5,900 nucleotides of DNA, taken from assembly GCA_041627475.1 (NCBI GenBank), contig JBFKQZ010000201.1, forward strand, positions 1 through 5,900. The letters are read 5' to 3'. This stretch comes from JBFGFG01 sp041627475 (lineage in GTDB: Bacteria > Actinomycetota > Nitriliruptoria > Nitriliruptorales > Nitriliruptoraceae). Shown here in pieces: positions 1 to 5,270 of the stretch. How positions within the stretch are numbered: the first letter of the stretch is position 1; the number at the start of each line of letters is the position of its first letter. The position numbers and the translations under genes were made by a program. The notes below the pieces were generated by a model. It saw only the letters and a list, made by a program, of their open reading frames with translations, searched no databases and was not told where the DNA came from.

Positions 1-792
1 GGCGCCTCGAGCGGCATCGGACGAGCCTGTGCCGAGGCCCTGCGCGCCCGAGGTTTCGCCGTCCACGGCTCGGTCCGGCGTCAGGAGGACGCGGCCGAGC
101 TCGAGGCCGCCGACATCCTCCCGGTCGTCTTCGACGTCACCGACGACGACGCGGTCGCCGCAGGGCTGCACGTCGTGCGCACGCTCGCCGAGGGCAACCT
201 CCGCGGTGTCGTCGCCAACGCCGGGATCGCCGTGGCCGGGCCGATCGAGGAACTCTCGACCGAGGAGCTGCGCCACCAGCTCGACGTCAACGTCCTCGGC
301 GTGCACCGCACGGTCGCACCGCTGATCGGCGACCTCTGCGCGACCCAGGGCCGCGTCGTGCTCATGAGCTCGGTCTCGGGCCGCGTCGCCCTGCCGATGG
401 TCGGGGCGTACAACGCCTCCAAGTTCGCGCTGGAGGGCTACGGCGACGCCCTGCGTCGCGAGCTCGCGCCCCACGGGGTCGAGGTCGTCCTGGTCGAACC
501 CGGCCAGATCGACACCCCGATCTGGGACAAGATGCCGGCCGACGACGAGTTCGACGGCCTCGGCGCCCGCTACGCCGACCGCGGACGCCGCATGGCGAAG
601 GGGATGCTCGCGGGCGCACGGCAGGCGCCGCCGGCCAGTGCCGTCGCCGACGTCGTCGTCGAGGCACTCACGGTCCGCCGCCCACGCACGCGGTACGCAC
701 TCCCCCGTGACAGCCGCATCAGCGCGGCGTTGCTGCCGCGGCTGCCCGACCGCCTCGCCGACCGCATCATCGGCAGCCAGCTCCCCGGCTGA
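1..792 (+). CDS. SDR-family NAD(P)-dependent oxidoreductase, 5' end cut off by the window
   Basis: Classical short-chain dehydrogenase/reductase that oxidises or reduces an alcohol/carbonyl group with a nicotinamide cofactor; the substrate cannot be told. Frame 1 is open from the first base, and 263 residues are visible up to TGA at 790-792. Only the first strand and the leading Thr of the TGxxxGIG dinucleotide loop should be missing. Visible motifs, numbered from the window edge: GASSGIG (1-7), NAG (73-75), the structural Asn of VNVLG (97), catalytic Ser 124, Tyr 137 and Lys 141 in YNASK, then PGQIDTP. Arg 26-27 at the end of the second strand suggest NADP(H) preference (inference). The C-terminal stretch with PRTRYALP and a Leu/Pro/Arg-rich tail resembles the retinol-dehydrogenase-like branch. 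The gene converges on engB with only 5 nt between the stops. Family call is sure; substrate is unknown. Confidence 0.93.
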   Translation, partial: GASSGIGRACAEALRARGFAVHGSVRRQEDAAELEAADILPVVFDVTDDDAVAAGLHVVRTLAEGNLRGVVANAGIAVAGPIEELSTEELRHQLDVNVLGVHRTVAPLIGDLCATQGRVVLMSSVSGRVALPMVGAYNASKFALEGYGDALRRELAPHGVEVVLVEPGQIDTPIWDKMPADDEFDGLGARYADRGRRMAKGMLAGARQAPPASAVADVVVEALTVRRPRTRYALPRDSRISAALLPRLPDRLADRIIGSQLPG

Positions 793-797
793 CCGCC

Positions 798-1376
798 TCA
801 GCCCACCCAGGCGCGGATGCGTCCACGGAGGGTGTCGACGCCGTCGCCCTTGGTCGCGCTGACCCAGACGACGTCCTCGGGCGCCACGCCGCACTTCGTG
901 GCGACCTCGCGCTGGCGCTTCACCCGCTGCGACGACTTGACCTTGTCACGCTTGGTCGCGACCACCGTCACGTCGCGGCCGAGCGAGCGGAGCCGTGCGA
1001 GCATCTCGAGGTCGAGCGACGTCGGCCCGACGGCACCGTCGACGAGCAGCAGCACCATGACAAGCGGCTCGCGCTCCTCCAGGTACTGCCACATGCGGCG
1101 CTTCCACGCGTCGCGGACCTGCTGCGGCGCCTTCGCGAAGCCGTAACCCGGCAGGTCGACCAGCGTCCCACCGCCCCGCAGTCGGAACTGGTTGAGCAGC
1201 TGGGTGCGGCCGGGGGTCGACGACGTGCGCGCCAACTGCTTCTGGTTGGCCATCGCGTTGAGCAGCGACGACTTGCCGACGTTGCTGCGACCGACGACGG
1301 CGACCTCGGCCGACGACCGCTCCAGACGATCGGGCACGTCGGCCGAGGTGACGAAGGTGAGCTCGAGGGCAGCCAC
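798..1376 (-). CDS. engB: Ribosome biogenesis GTP-binding protein EngB (YihA/YsxC)
   Basis: Cytoplasmic TRAFAC-class GTPase which, from knowledge of the family, helps late assembly of the large ribosomal subunit. The 192-residue product is the usual single-domain length. The G motifs are in order: P-loop GRSNVGKS (29-36), switch I with TPGRT (54-58), G3 DLPGYGFA (74-81), G4 TKRDK (141-145; the family usually has TKADK) and G5 SATKGDG (173-179). The GRSNVGKS and DLPGYG signatures separate it from Era, Der and Obg. It starts at GTG immediately after the TGA of the upstream aminotransferase (zero spacing), with at best a weak Shine-Dalgarno, so translation probably depends on coupling to that gene. 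It is the last gene of the - strand unit and ends 5 nt from the convergent SDR gene. Confidence 0.96.
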   Translation of the reverse strand: MAALELTFVTSADVPDRLERSSAEVAVVGRSNVGKSSLLNAMANQKQLARTSSTPGRTQLLNQFRLRGGGTLVDLPGYGFAKAPQQVRDAWKRRMWQYLEEREPLVMVLLLVDGAVGPTSLDLEMLARLRSLGRDVTVVATKRDKVKSSQRVKRQREVATKCGVAPEDVVWVSATKGDGVDTLRGRIRAWVG

Positions 1377-2462
1377 TCAGGACCTGGCCGGCACGTCGGC
1401 GAGCACGTCGGCAGCGGCCGTGAGGAAGTCGTCGACCTCCTCGGCGGTGCCGACCGTCGCCCGCACCTGCTCGAGCATCCCGTAGGGGACGAGCGGCCGC
1501 AGCCCGACGCCGTGCTGCTCGAAGGCCTTCACGACCGGCCCGGCGTCGGCGCCCACCTCGAAGGTGAGGAAGTTGCCGAGCCCGTCGGTGAACGGGATGC
1601 CGAGCTCGCGCAGGCCATCCGCCATGCGCTCGCGGTCGCGCAGCGTGTTGCGCACAGCCATGTCGAGGTGGTCGGTGTCGGACAGCGACGCCAGTGCCGC
1701 GACCTGCCCGACCGCGTTGGCGTTGAAGCGCGGGCGCCAGTTGTCGACGCCTTGGACGATCTCCTGGGCACCGACGAGGTAGCCGATGCGGAGCCCGGCC
1801 AGCGCGTGGGCCTTGGAGAAGGTCGACGTCACGATCAGGCGCGGGTGCTCGACGTCGAGGTCGCGGACGCGGGCGTAACCGCGCTGCCCTGCGCCGTACT
1901 GCCAGTAGGCCTCGTCGACGAGCAGCGTCACGTCCTCCGGCACCCCCTCGACGACGGCCCGGAGGCCCTCGGCATCCAGGTGCGCACCGGTGGGGTTGCC
2001 CGGGTTGTCGACGATCACGAGCCGCGTCTGGTCGTCGATGGCGTCGAGCAGTGCCTGCGGGTCGCGCTGGTAGCCGTCCTCGTCACCGACTGCCGGACCG
2101 CCCGTGGCGGCCTCCCGGTACTCGACGCCGGCGTTGCGGCAGGCCAGCCGGTAGACGATGAAGGAGCGCTCGTAGGCCACGACGTTGCCGCCCCGGCCGT
2201 GCGTCTGCTGCGGCACGAGGTCCATGAGGATCGCGGCCGAACCGGTCCCGATGCTGACGGCCTCGAACGGCACCCCCTCCTGCTCCGCGAGGGCGCGACG
2301 GAGGTCCTGGGACTGGTCGTCCGGGTACAGGTGCAGGTCCTCGGCCACGGCACGCGCCGCGGCCGCGGCCGCCGGGGACGGGCCGTACGGCGACTCGTTC
2401 GACGACAGGCGCACCCGCATCCCTGGCGGTGGCCCAGCGGCGGTCGATGCGTTGACGGACAC
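1377..2462 (-). CDS. hisC: Histidinol-phosphate aminotransferase family protein (PLP-dependent, fold type I)
   Basis: PLP enzyme of the class I/II aminotransferases, closest in motif pattern to HisC, which moves the amino group of glutamate to imidazole acetol phosphate in histidine synthesis. The 361-residue product matches HisC length. Visible: substrate-loop motif SSNESPYGPSP (20-30), a PLP-site NPGNPTG (153-159; HisC usually has NPNNPTG), DEAY (183-186), the Schiff-base lysine K217 in TFSKAHALAGLRIGY (214-228), the FNANAVGQ segment (246-253), and the C-terminal VRATVGT (333-339) whose Arg 334 should bind the substrate carboxylate. GTG at 2462 is preferred because AGGAG lies 5 nt upstream. 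No other his gene is in the window, so an aromatic or broad-range aminotransferase is a real alternative. Its TGA abuts the GTG of engB; 33 nt separate it from the gene upstream. Confidence 0.8.
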   Translation of the reverse strand: MSVNASTAAGPPPGMRVRLSSNESPYGPSPAAAAAARAVAEDLHLYPDDQSQDLRRALAEQEGVPFEAVSIGTGSAAILMDLVPQQTHGRGGNVVAYERSFIVYRLACRNAGVEYREAATGGPAVGDEDGYQRDPQALLDAIDDQTRLVIVDNPGNPTGAHLDAEGLRAVVEGVPEDVTLLVDEAYWQYGAGQRGYARVRDLDVEHPRLIVTSTFSKAHALAGLRIGYLVGAQEIVQGVDNWRPRFNANAVGQVAALASLSDTDHLDMAVRNTLRDRERMADGLRELGIPFTDGLGNFLTFEVGADAGPVVKAFEQHGVGLRPLVPYGMLEQVRATVGTAEEVDDFLTAAADVLADVPARS

Positions 2463-2467
2463 GTCGG

Positions 2468-2472
2468 CTCCT
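2468..2472 (-). promoter_or_regulatory. Ribosome binding site for the HisC-type gene
   Basis: The - strand reads AGGAG, then a 5-nt spacer, then the GTG start at 2462-2460. It sits inside the 33-nt gap after the E2-like gene's TAG stop. It is the clearest Shine-Dalgarno in the window and fixes the GTG start of this gene. Confidence 0.75.
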
Positions 2473-2495
2473 GGAATGGCGTGCGCCCGTCGACG

Positions 2496-3284
2496 CTAGC
2501 GGCGCGTGGCGTCCGAGGTCCGCGGGCGCTCCACGACCCCGAGCTGCCACGGGTCCTCGAGGACGCCGCGCAGCACGTCGACCAGCACCTCGAGCTCGTC
2601 GTTCGCGCAGAGCCGGGCGTCGATCGCGAGGTCGAGCGCGAGGACCGGCCGCACGACCGGTTGCCCGGCGCGGGCCACCACCCGGTCCTCGACGTCACCC
2701 ACGACGGCGTGCACCACGGTGCCGGCGTGCGGCACCGGTGGGTTGAACTGGGCGTCGAAGCCGGCACCGCGCTGCACGACGGCGGCCCCCACCGCGCCGG
2801 GCTCGATGCCGACGCCGGGTGCGGCGATGCCCAGGCGCCCCATCCACGCCACGAGCCGCAGCACGGCCCGCAGCAGCGCCGCCGGCACCCGTCCGAGGGT
2901 GCGTCCGGTCTGCGCCCAGGCGGCGCTGTCCTCGTCCTCCCGGAGCAGTGCGACCAGGTCGGTCGGGTCGATCGCGTCCGCGTCGTCGACCCGTCGGTGC
3001 CGGCCGTGCTGCACCAGCGTGACCGCAACCCCGTTGCGCGGCGCCGCACGGCCCAGCCGCACGACCCGGTTGAGTCCCGGGGCGGCCACGAGGGCACGCC
3101 CGAGGGCGATCGTGGCGACGTGCTCGGGCTGGACGAGGACGTCGGTCGCACGCTCGACCTGCGCGCCCCACAGCTGCAGCTGCGTCGCGTCCACCTCGAG
3201 ACGGGCGAGGACGACACCGGTGTCGGGCTGCCCCCACGTCGCTGCTGCGACCGTCGAACGTGTGTGTCGCAGCTCGTCGTTCAC
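2496..3284 (-). CDS. E2-acyltransferase-like protein (CAT/2-oxoacid dehydrogenase fold) lacking the catalytic His/Asp motif
   Basis: No known specific function. The 262 residues follow the catalytic domain of 2-oxoacid dehydrogenase E2 acyltransferases: an N-terminal helix-rich part with IALGRALVAAPGLNRVVRLG (59-78), where E2 proteins have the xxAL..xPxLN stretch; a beta segment NGVAVTLV (84-91); a central helical piece (130-155); a GDVEDRVVARAGQPVVRP segment (196-213) in place of the usual vGxixxxpvv; and the C-terminal LALDLAIDARLCAND (215-229) followed by VLRGVLEDP (237-245), equivalent to the DHRxxDG motif and the LLExP helix. The motif reads DARLCAN: Ala replaces the catalytic His and Ala-Asn replaces Asp-Gly. 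No lipoyl or E1/E3-binding domain is present. GTG at 3284 overlaps the upstream TGA by 4 nt (GTGA), implying coupled translation. It could be a pseudoenzyme, a scaffold or a CoA/acyl binder. The fold assignment is by eye. Confidence 0.72.
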   Translation of the reverse strand: MNDELRHTRSTVAAATWGQPDTGVVLARLEVDATQLQLWGAQVERATDVLVQPEHVATIALGRALVAAPGLNRVVRLGRAAPRNGVAVTLVQHGRHRRVDDADAIDPTDLVALLREDEDSAAWAQTGRTLGRVPAALLRAVLRLVAWMGRLGIAAPGVGIEPGAVGAAVVQRGAGFDAQFNPPVPHAGTVVHAVVGDVEDRVVARAGQPVVRPVLALDLAIDARLCANDELEVLVDVLRGVLEDPWQLGVVERPRTSDATRR

Positions 3285-3625
3285 AGGTACAGCCCCGTCC
3301 CGCCCTCGCTGCGGTCACTGGCCACGGCGTGGACGTCGCGTTCCCGCACGATCAGGTAGGTGTCACCACGGACGTCGACCTCGATCGCGTCCTCGGGGAG
3401 GTAGAGGATCTCGTCCCCGACGTCCACGTTGCGCACGTTCGGACCGACGCCGAGGGTCTCGCCCCAGATGCCCTTGCGGTCCACGGACTGCGCCGTGGCC
3501 GGGATCAGGATCCCGCCCTTGGTGCGTCGCTCGGCACCGTCGGGCACGGCGACGAGGATGCGGTCGCTCGTCACCGCGACGGAGCGTCGGGTGTCGGGTG
3601 GGGCCATGCGCACGGGGGTCTCCAT
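3281..3625 (-). CDS. GroES/Cpn10-family co-chaperonin-like protein
   Basis: Small beta-barrel protein of the GroES (Cpn10) family, whose classical members cap GroEL to help protein folding in the cytoplasm. At 114 residues it is a little longer than GroES (about 95-100). Visible: the opening strand SDRILVAVPD (20-29), a mobile-loop-like GGILIPATAQ (37-46), the VGPNVRNVDVGDEILYLPED barrel segment (60-79) and the closing VRGDTYLIVRERDVHAV (85-101), all in GroES order. An extra tail ends in TGLYL. No groEL is adjacent, so this looks like a secondary paralogue whose chaperonin partner, if any, is encoded elsewhere. ATG at 3625 is taken; an in-frame ATG at 3607 is also possible and would have GGAG about 12 nt upstream. 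The gene follows the kinase by 39 nt, and its TGA overlaps the start of the E2-like gene. No CIRCE heat-shock inverted repeat is seen upstream. Confidence 0.87.
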   Translation of the reverse strand: METPVRMAPPDTRRSVAVTSDRILVAVPDGAERRTKGGILIPATAQSVDRKGIWGETLGVGPNVRNVDVGDEILYLPEDAIEVDVRGDTYLIVRERDVHAVASDRSEGGTGLYL

Positions 3626-3664
3626 GGCGGCGGCAGGCTACCGCCGAGGTCGGGTCGGGCCGTC

Positions 3665-4864
3665 TCAGCCGAGCGGCAGCCGGACCTCGAAACAGGCACC
3701 CTCTTCGACCGGGACCTCCTCGACCGTCGCCCGGAGCGACGCGGCGAGGTGGCGGCTGATCGAGAGCCCCAGGCCCATGCCCGCGAGGGTGTGCCGCCCG
3801 CGGACGAACCGTTCGAAGATGCGCGGGCGCAGGACCGGGTCGATCCCGGGTCCGTCGTCACGGACCTGAATGACGACCGCGTCCCCGTCGACGGTGGCGG
3901 TGATGCGACCGCCCCCGCCGTACTTGACCGCGTTGTCGAGCAGCGGCGCGAGCACCTGGCGCAGCAGGGTCGCGTCGCAGCTGAGCGTGATCCCGGTGCG
4001 CTCGGGCCGCTGGATCGCCCACTCGCCCTCGATGGACTCGACCGCAGCCCGCAGCACGGCGTCGAGCTCGACGGCCTCGACGTGCGGCTGGGTCATCCCG
4101 GCGTCGAGCGACGTCATCATCAGCATCTCCTCGACCAGGTAGCCGAGGCGCTGGGAGGCCTTGCCGATGCGGTCCACCATCGCGACACGCGAGGACACGT
4201 CGAGGTCGTGGCCGAGGTCGCGGAGGGTGCTCGCGAACCCCTGCATGATCGTGATCGGCGTGCGCAGCTCGTGGGAGACGCGCTCGAGGAACCCCGACTT
4301 GAGCTGCTCCAGCTCGATGATCGCCTCGAACCGGCGAGCCGACTCGATCGCACCAGCCACGAGCGTGCCGAGGCCGACCAGCGTCGCCTCGTCGGCCTCG
4401 TCGAACGCGTCCACCTCGGCGGAGTCGACCTGGAGCAGCCCGATGCACTCGCCGAGCACCAGCAACGGCACGCCGAGCCACGAGACGATCGTGGCGTTGC
4501 TGCCGGTGCTCGCGACGTCGAGATCCACGTGCGGGTCCGACCGGAGGTTCCCCGTGCGGTACGGGCGTCGCGTGCGCACCACCAGGCCGCTCAGGCCACT
4601 GTCCACCGGGAGCCGAAGTGAGAGGACGTCCTCGGACACCGCCGGCTCGCACACGGCGATCCGCAGCTGGTCCCCCTCGAGCAGGACGATCGTGCCACCC
4701 TTGACGTCGTCGACGACGTCCTGCATCGCTCGCAGCGCGATGTCGAGCACTGGTTGCAGCTCCAGTGCCGGACCGAGCTGGGCCGCGACGTCGAACAGGA
4801 TCCGCTGCGCGCGCAGGAGCCGGTCCCGCTGCTCGCGGATCTGCTCGAGGTCCGTCTCCGTCAC
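3665..4864 (-). CDS. Soluble GAF-domain sensor histidine kinase
   Basis: Two-component sensor kinase that should autophosphorylate on His and pass the phosphate to a response regulator not encoded here. With GTG at 4864 it has 399 residues: a short coiled-coil-like N-terminus (1-30), a GAF domain (about 35-178, with PVDSGLSGLVV and SWLGVPLLVLGECIGLLQVDS), a HisKA helix pair with phospho-acceptor H198 in SHELRTP, and HATPase_c with N-box LLDNAVKY (308-315), G1 DDGPG (336-340), F-box IFERF (349-353) and G2 GMGLGLS (362-368). No membrane segment or signal peptide is seen, so it should sense an intracellular signal. A longer frame with TTG at 4963 exists, but GTG 4864 is preferred: GGAG lies 4 nt upstream, a TAGTCT -10-like box falls inside the extension, and residues in the extension look unstructured. 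All catalytic boxes are intact. Confidence 0.92.
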   Translation of the reverse strand: MTETDLEQIREQRDRLLRAQRILFDVAAQLGPALELQPVLDIALRAMQDVVDDVKGGTIVLLEGDQLRIAVCEPAVSEDVLSLRLPVDSGLSGLVVRTRRPYRTGNLRSDPHVDLDVASTGSNATIVSWLGVPLLVLGECIGLLQVDSAEVDAFDEADEATLVGLGTLVAGAIESARRFEAIIELEQLKSGFLERVSHELRTPITIMQGFASTLRDLGHDLDVSSRVAMVDRIGKASQRLGYLVEEMLMMTSLDAGMTQPHVEAVELDAVLRAAVESIEGEWAIQRPERTGITLSCDATLLRQVLAPLLDNAVKYGGGGRITATVDGDAVVIQVRDDGPGIDPVLRPRIFERFVRGRHTLAGMGLGLSISRHLAASLRATVEEVPVEEGACFEVRLPLG

Positions 4865-4889
4865 GTTGCTCCCGACGACGTGCCCACCG

Positions 4890-4895
4890 AGACTA
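4890..4895 (-). promoter_or_regulatory. Candidate -10 box upstream of the histidine kinase
   Basis: The - strand reads TAGTCT (TAnnnT pattern) inside CGGTAGTCTCGG, about 25 nt before the GTG at 4864, giving a short leader that holds the GGAG. The same 12-mer lies upstream of tRNA-Cys. No good TTGACA-like -35 box is visible at the expected distance, so this rests on the -10 match and the repeat alone. Confidence 0.4.
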
Positions 4896-4980
4896 CCGGG
4901 AGATGCCGATTGCACACCCTCCGTAGCCGCCCGGGATGCCCGTTCCTGACACGAAGTCGCCAACGGTGTCCGATGCAGAA

Positions 4981-5004
4981 CGCCACCCGTGGGAACGGGT
5001 GGCG
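4981..5004 (-). terminator. Hairpin terminator after the tRNA-Cys/tRNA-Val genes
   Basis: A perfect 10-bp GC-rich stem (4981-4990 with 4995-5004) with a 4-nt loop begins 6 nt after the encoded CCA of tRNA-Val on the - strand. Only a weak T tract (TTCT) follows, which is common for hairpin terminators in very GC-rich genomes. It separates the tRNA genes from the kinase gene. The stem is directly visible; the terminator role is inferred. Confidence 0.7.
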
Positions 5005-5010
5005 TCGGCG

Positions 5011-5087
5011 TGGTGGGGTCTAGAGGATTCGAACCTCTGGCCTCCTGCGTGTCGAGCAGGCGCTCTAACCAACTGAGCTAAGACCCC
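5011..5087 (-). tRNA. tRNA-Val (anticodon GAC), CCA encoded
   Basis: A complete cloverleaf can be drawn: acceptor stem GGGGTCT with AGACCCC (7 bp), D arm GCTC/GAGC, anticodon stem CCTGC with GCAGG (5 bp), variable loop AGGCC, T stem AGAGG with CCTCT, T loop TTCGAAT, discriminator A73 and an encoded CCA at 5013-5011. The anticodon at 5053-5051 is GAC, for valine codons GUC/GUU. A35, C36 and A73 fit valine identity. The anticodon loop is TCGACAC, so position 33 is C where nearly all tRNAs have U. It lies 60 nt after tRNA-Cys, with its own promoter-like sequence in the gap. Confidence 0.95.
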
Positions 5088-5100
5088 GGAGCGGCCGCGG

Positions 5101-5130
5101 ACAGTACCGGCCGCCGGGCGGACCCGGCAA
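5101..5130 (-). promoter_or_regulatory. Candidate promoter for tRNA-Val
   Basis: In the 60-nt gap between the two tRNAs the - strand carries TTGCCG (5130-5125), an 18-nt spacer and TACTGT (5106-5101). These are a 4/6 match to TTGACA and a TAnnnT -10 box. The -10 ends 13 nt before the mature tRNA 5' end, so a short 5' leader would be removed by RNase P. Co-transcription with tRNA-Cys is also possible. Confidence 0.45.
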
Positions 5131-5147
5131 CCCGGGGCCATCCTTCG

Positions 5148-5218
5148 AGGCGGGGAGCGGAATCGAACCGCCGATGGGGGATTTGCAGTCCCCTGCCTTA
5201 CCACTTGGCCACCCCGCC
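5148..5218 (-). tRNA. tRNA-Cys (anticodon GCA), CCA not encoded
   Basis: 71-nt cloverleaf: acceptor stem GGCGGGG with CCCCGCC, 3-bp D stem GCC/GGC, anticodon stem GGGGA with TCCCC, loop CTGCAAA with anticodon GCA at 5186-5184, variable loop CATC, T stem GGCGG with CCGCT (one G-U pair), T loop TTCGATT. Discriminator U73 is the cysteine identity base. The bases after it read CGA, so CCA must be added by the nucleotidyltransferase, unlike in the neighbouring tRNA-Val. Confidence 0.97.
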
Positions 5219-5230
5219 GGGCGGTCGCCG

Positions 5231-5236
5231 AGACTA
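5231..5236 (-). promoter_or_regulatory. Candidate -10 box upstream of tRNA-Cys
   Basis: The - strand reads TAGTCT inside CGGTAGTCTCGG, ending 12 nt before the mature tRNA-Cys 5' end. The same 12-mer occurs upstream of the histidine kinase. No convincing -35 hexamer is seen 16-18 nt upstream, though a conserved 13-nt block lies further up (5251-5263). Confidence 0.45.
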
Positions 5237-5270
5237 CCGACCGCGGACGACCGATCGCACACCGGCGGCC

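Noticed and set aside
1512..3359. A 615-codon open frame on the + strand
   Set aside because: It lies antisense to the HisC-like, E2-like and part of the GroES-like genes, which have clear family motifs. Its translation is Arg/Gly/Val/His/Asp-rich with no recognisable motif. Long antisense frames without stops are expected at this GC content.
3626..3664. CIRCE-type heat-shock operator before the GroES-like gene
   Set aside because: No GAGTGCTAA-type inverted repeat is present in the 39-nt gap.
3260..4621. A 453-codon open frame on the + strand
   Set aside because: Antisense to the GroES-like gene and the histidine kinase, with Arg/Asp/His/Val-rich composition and no motifs; a shadow of the real genes.
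4865..4963. 33-residue N-terminal extension of the histidine kinase from a TTG start
   Set aside because: No Shine-Dalgarno precedes the TTG, which starts only 18 nt after the tRNA terminator hairpin. The extension contains the TAGTCT -10-like box and looks non-globular. GTG at 4864 with GGAG upstream is more likely.
5219..5270. A third tRNA (tRNA-Gly) upstream of tRNA-Cys, as I recall in some actinobacterial clusters
   Set aside because: Only about 50 nt separate tRNA-Cys from the stop of the upstream gene, and no cloverleaf can be drawn there.
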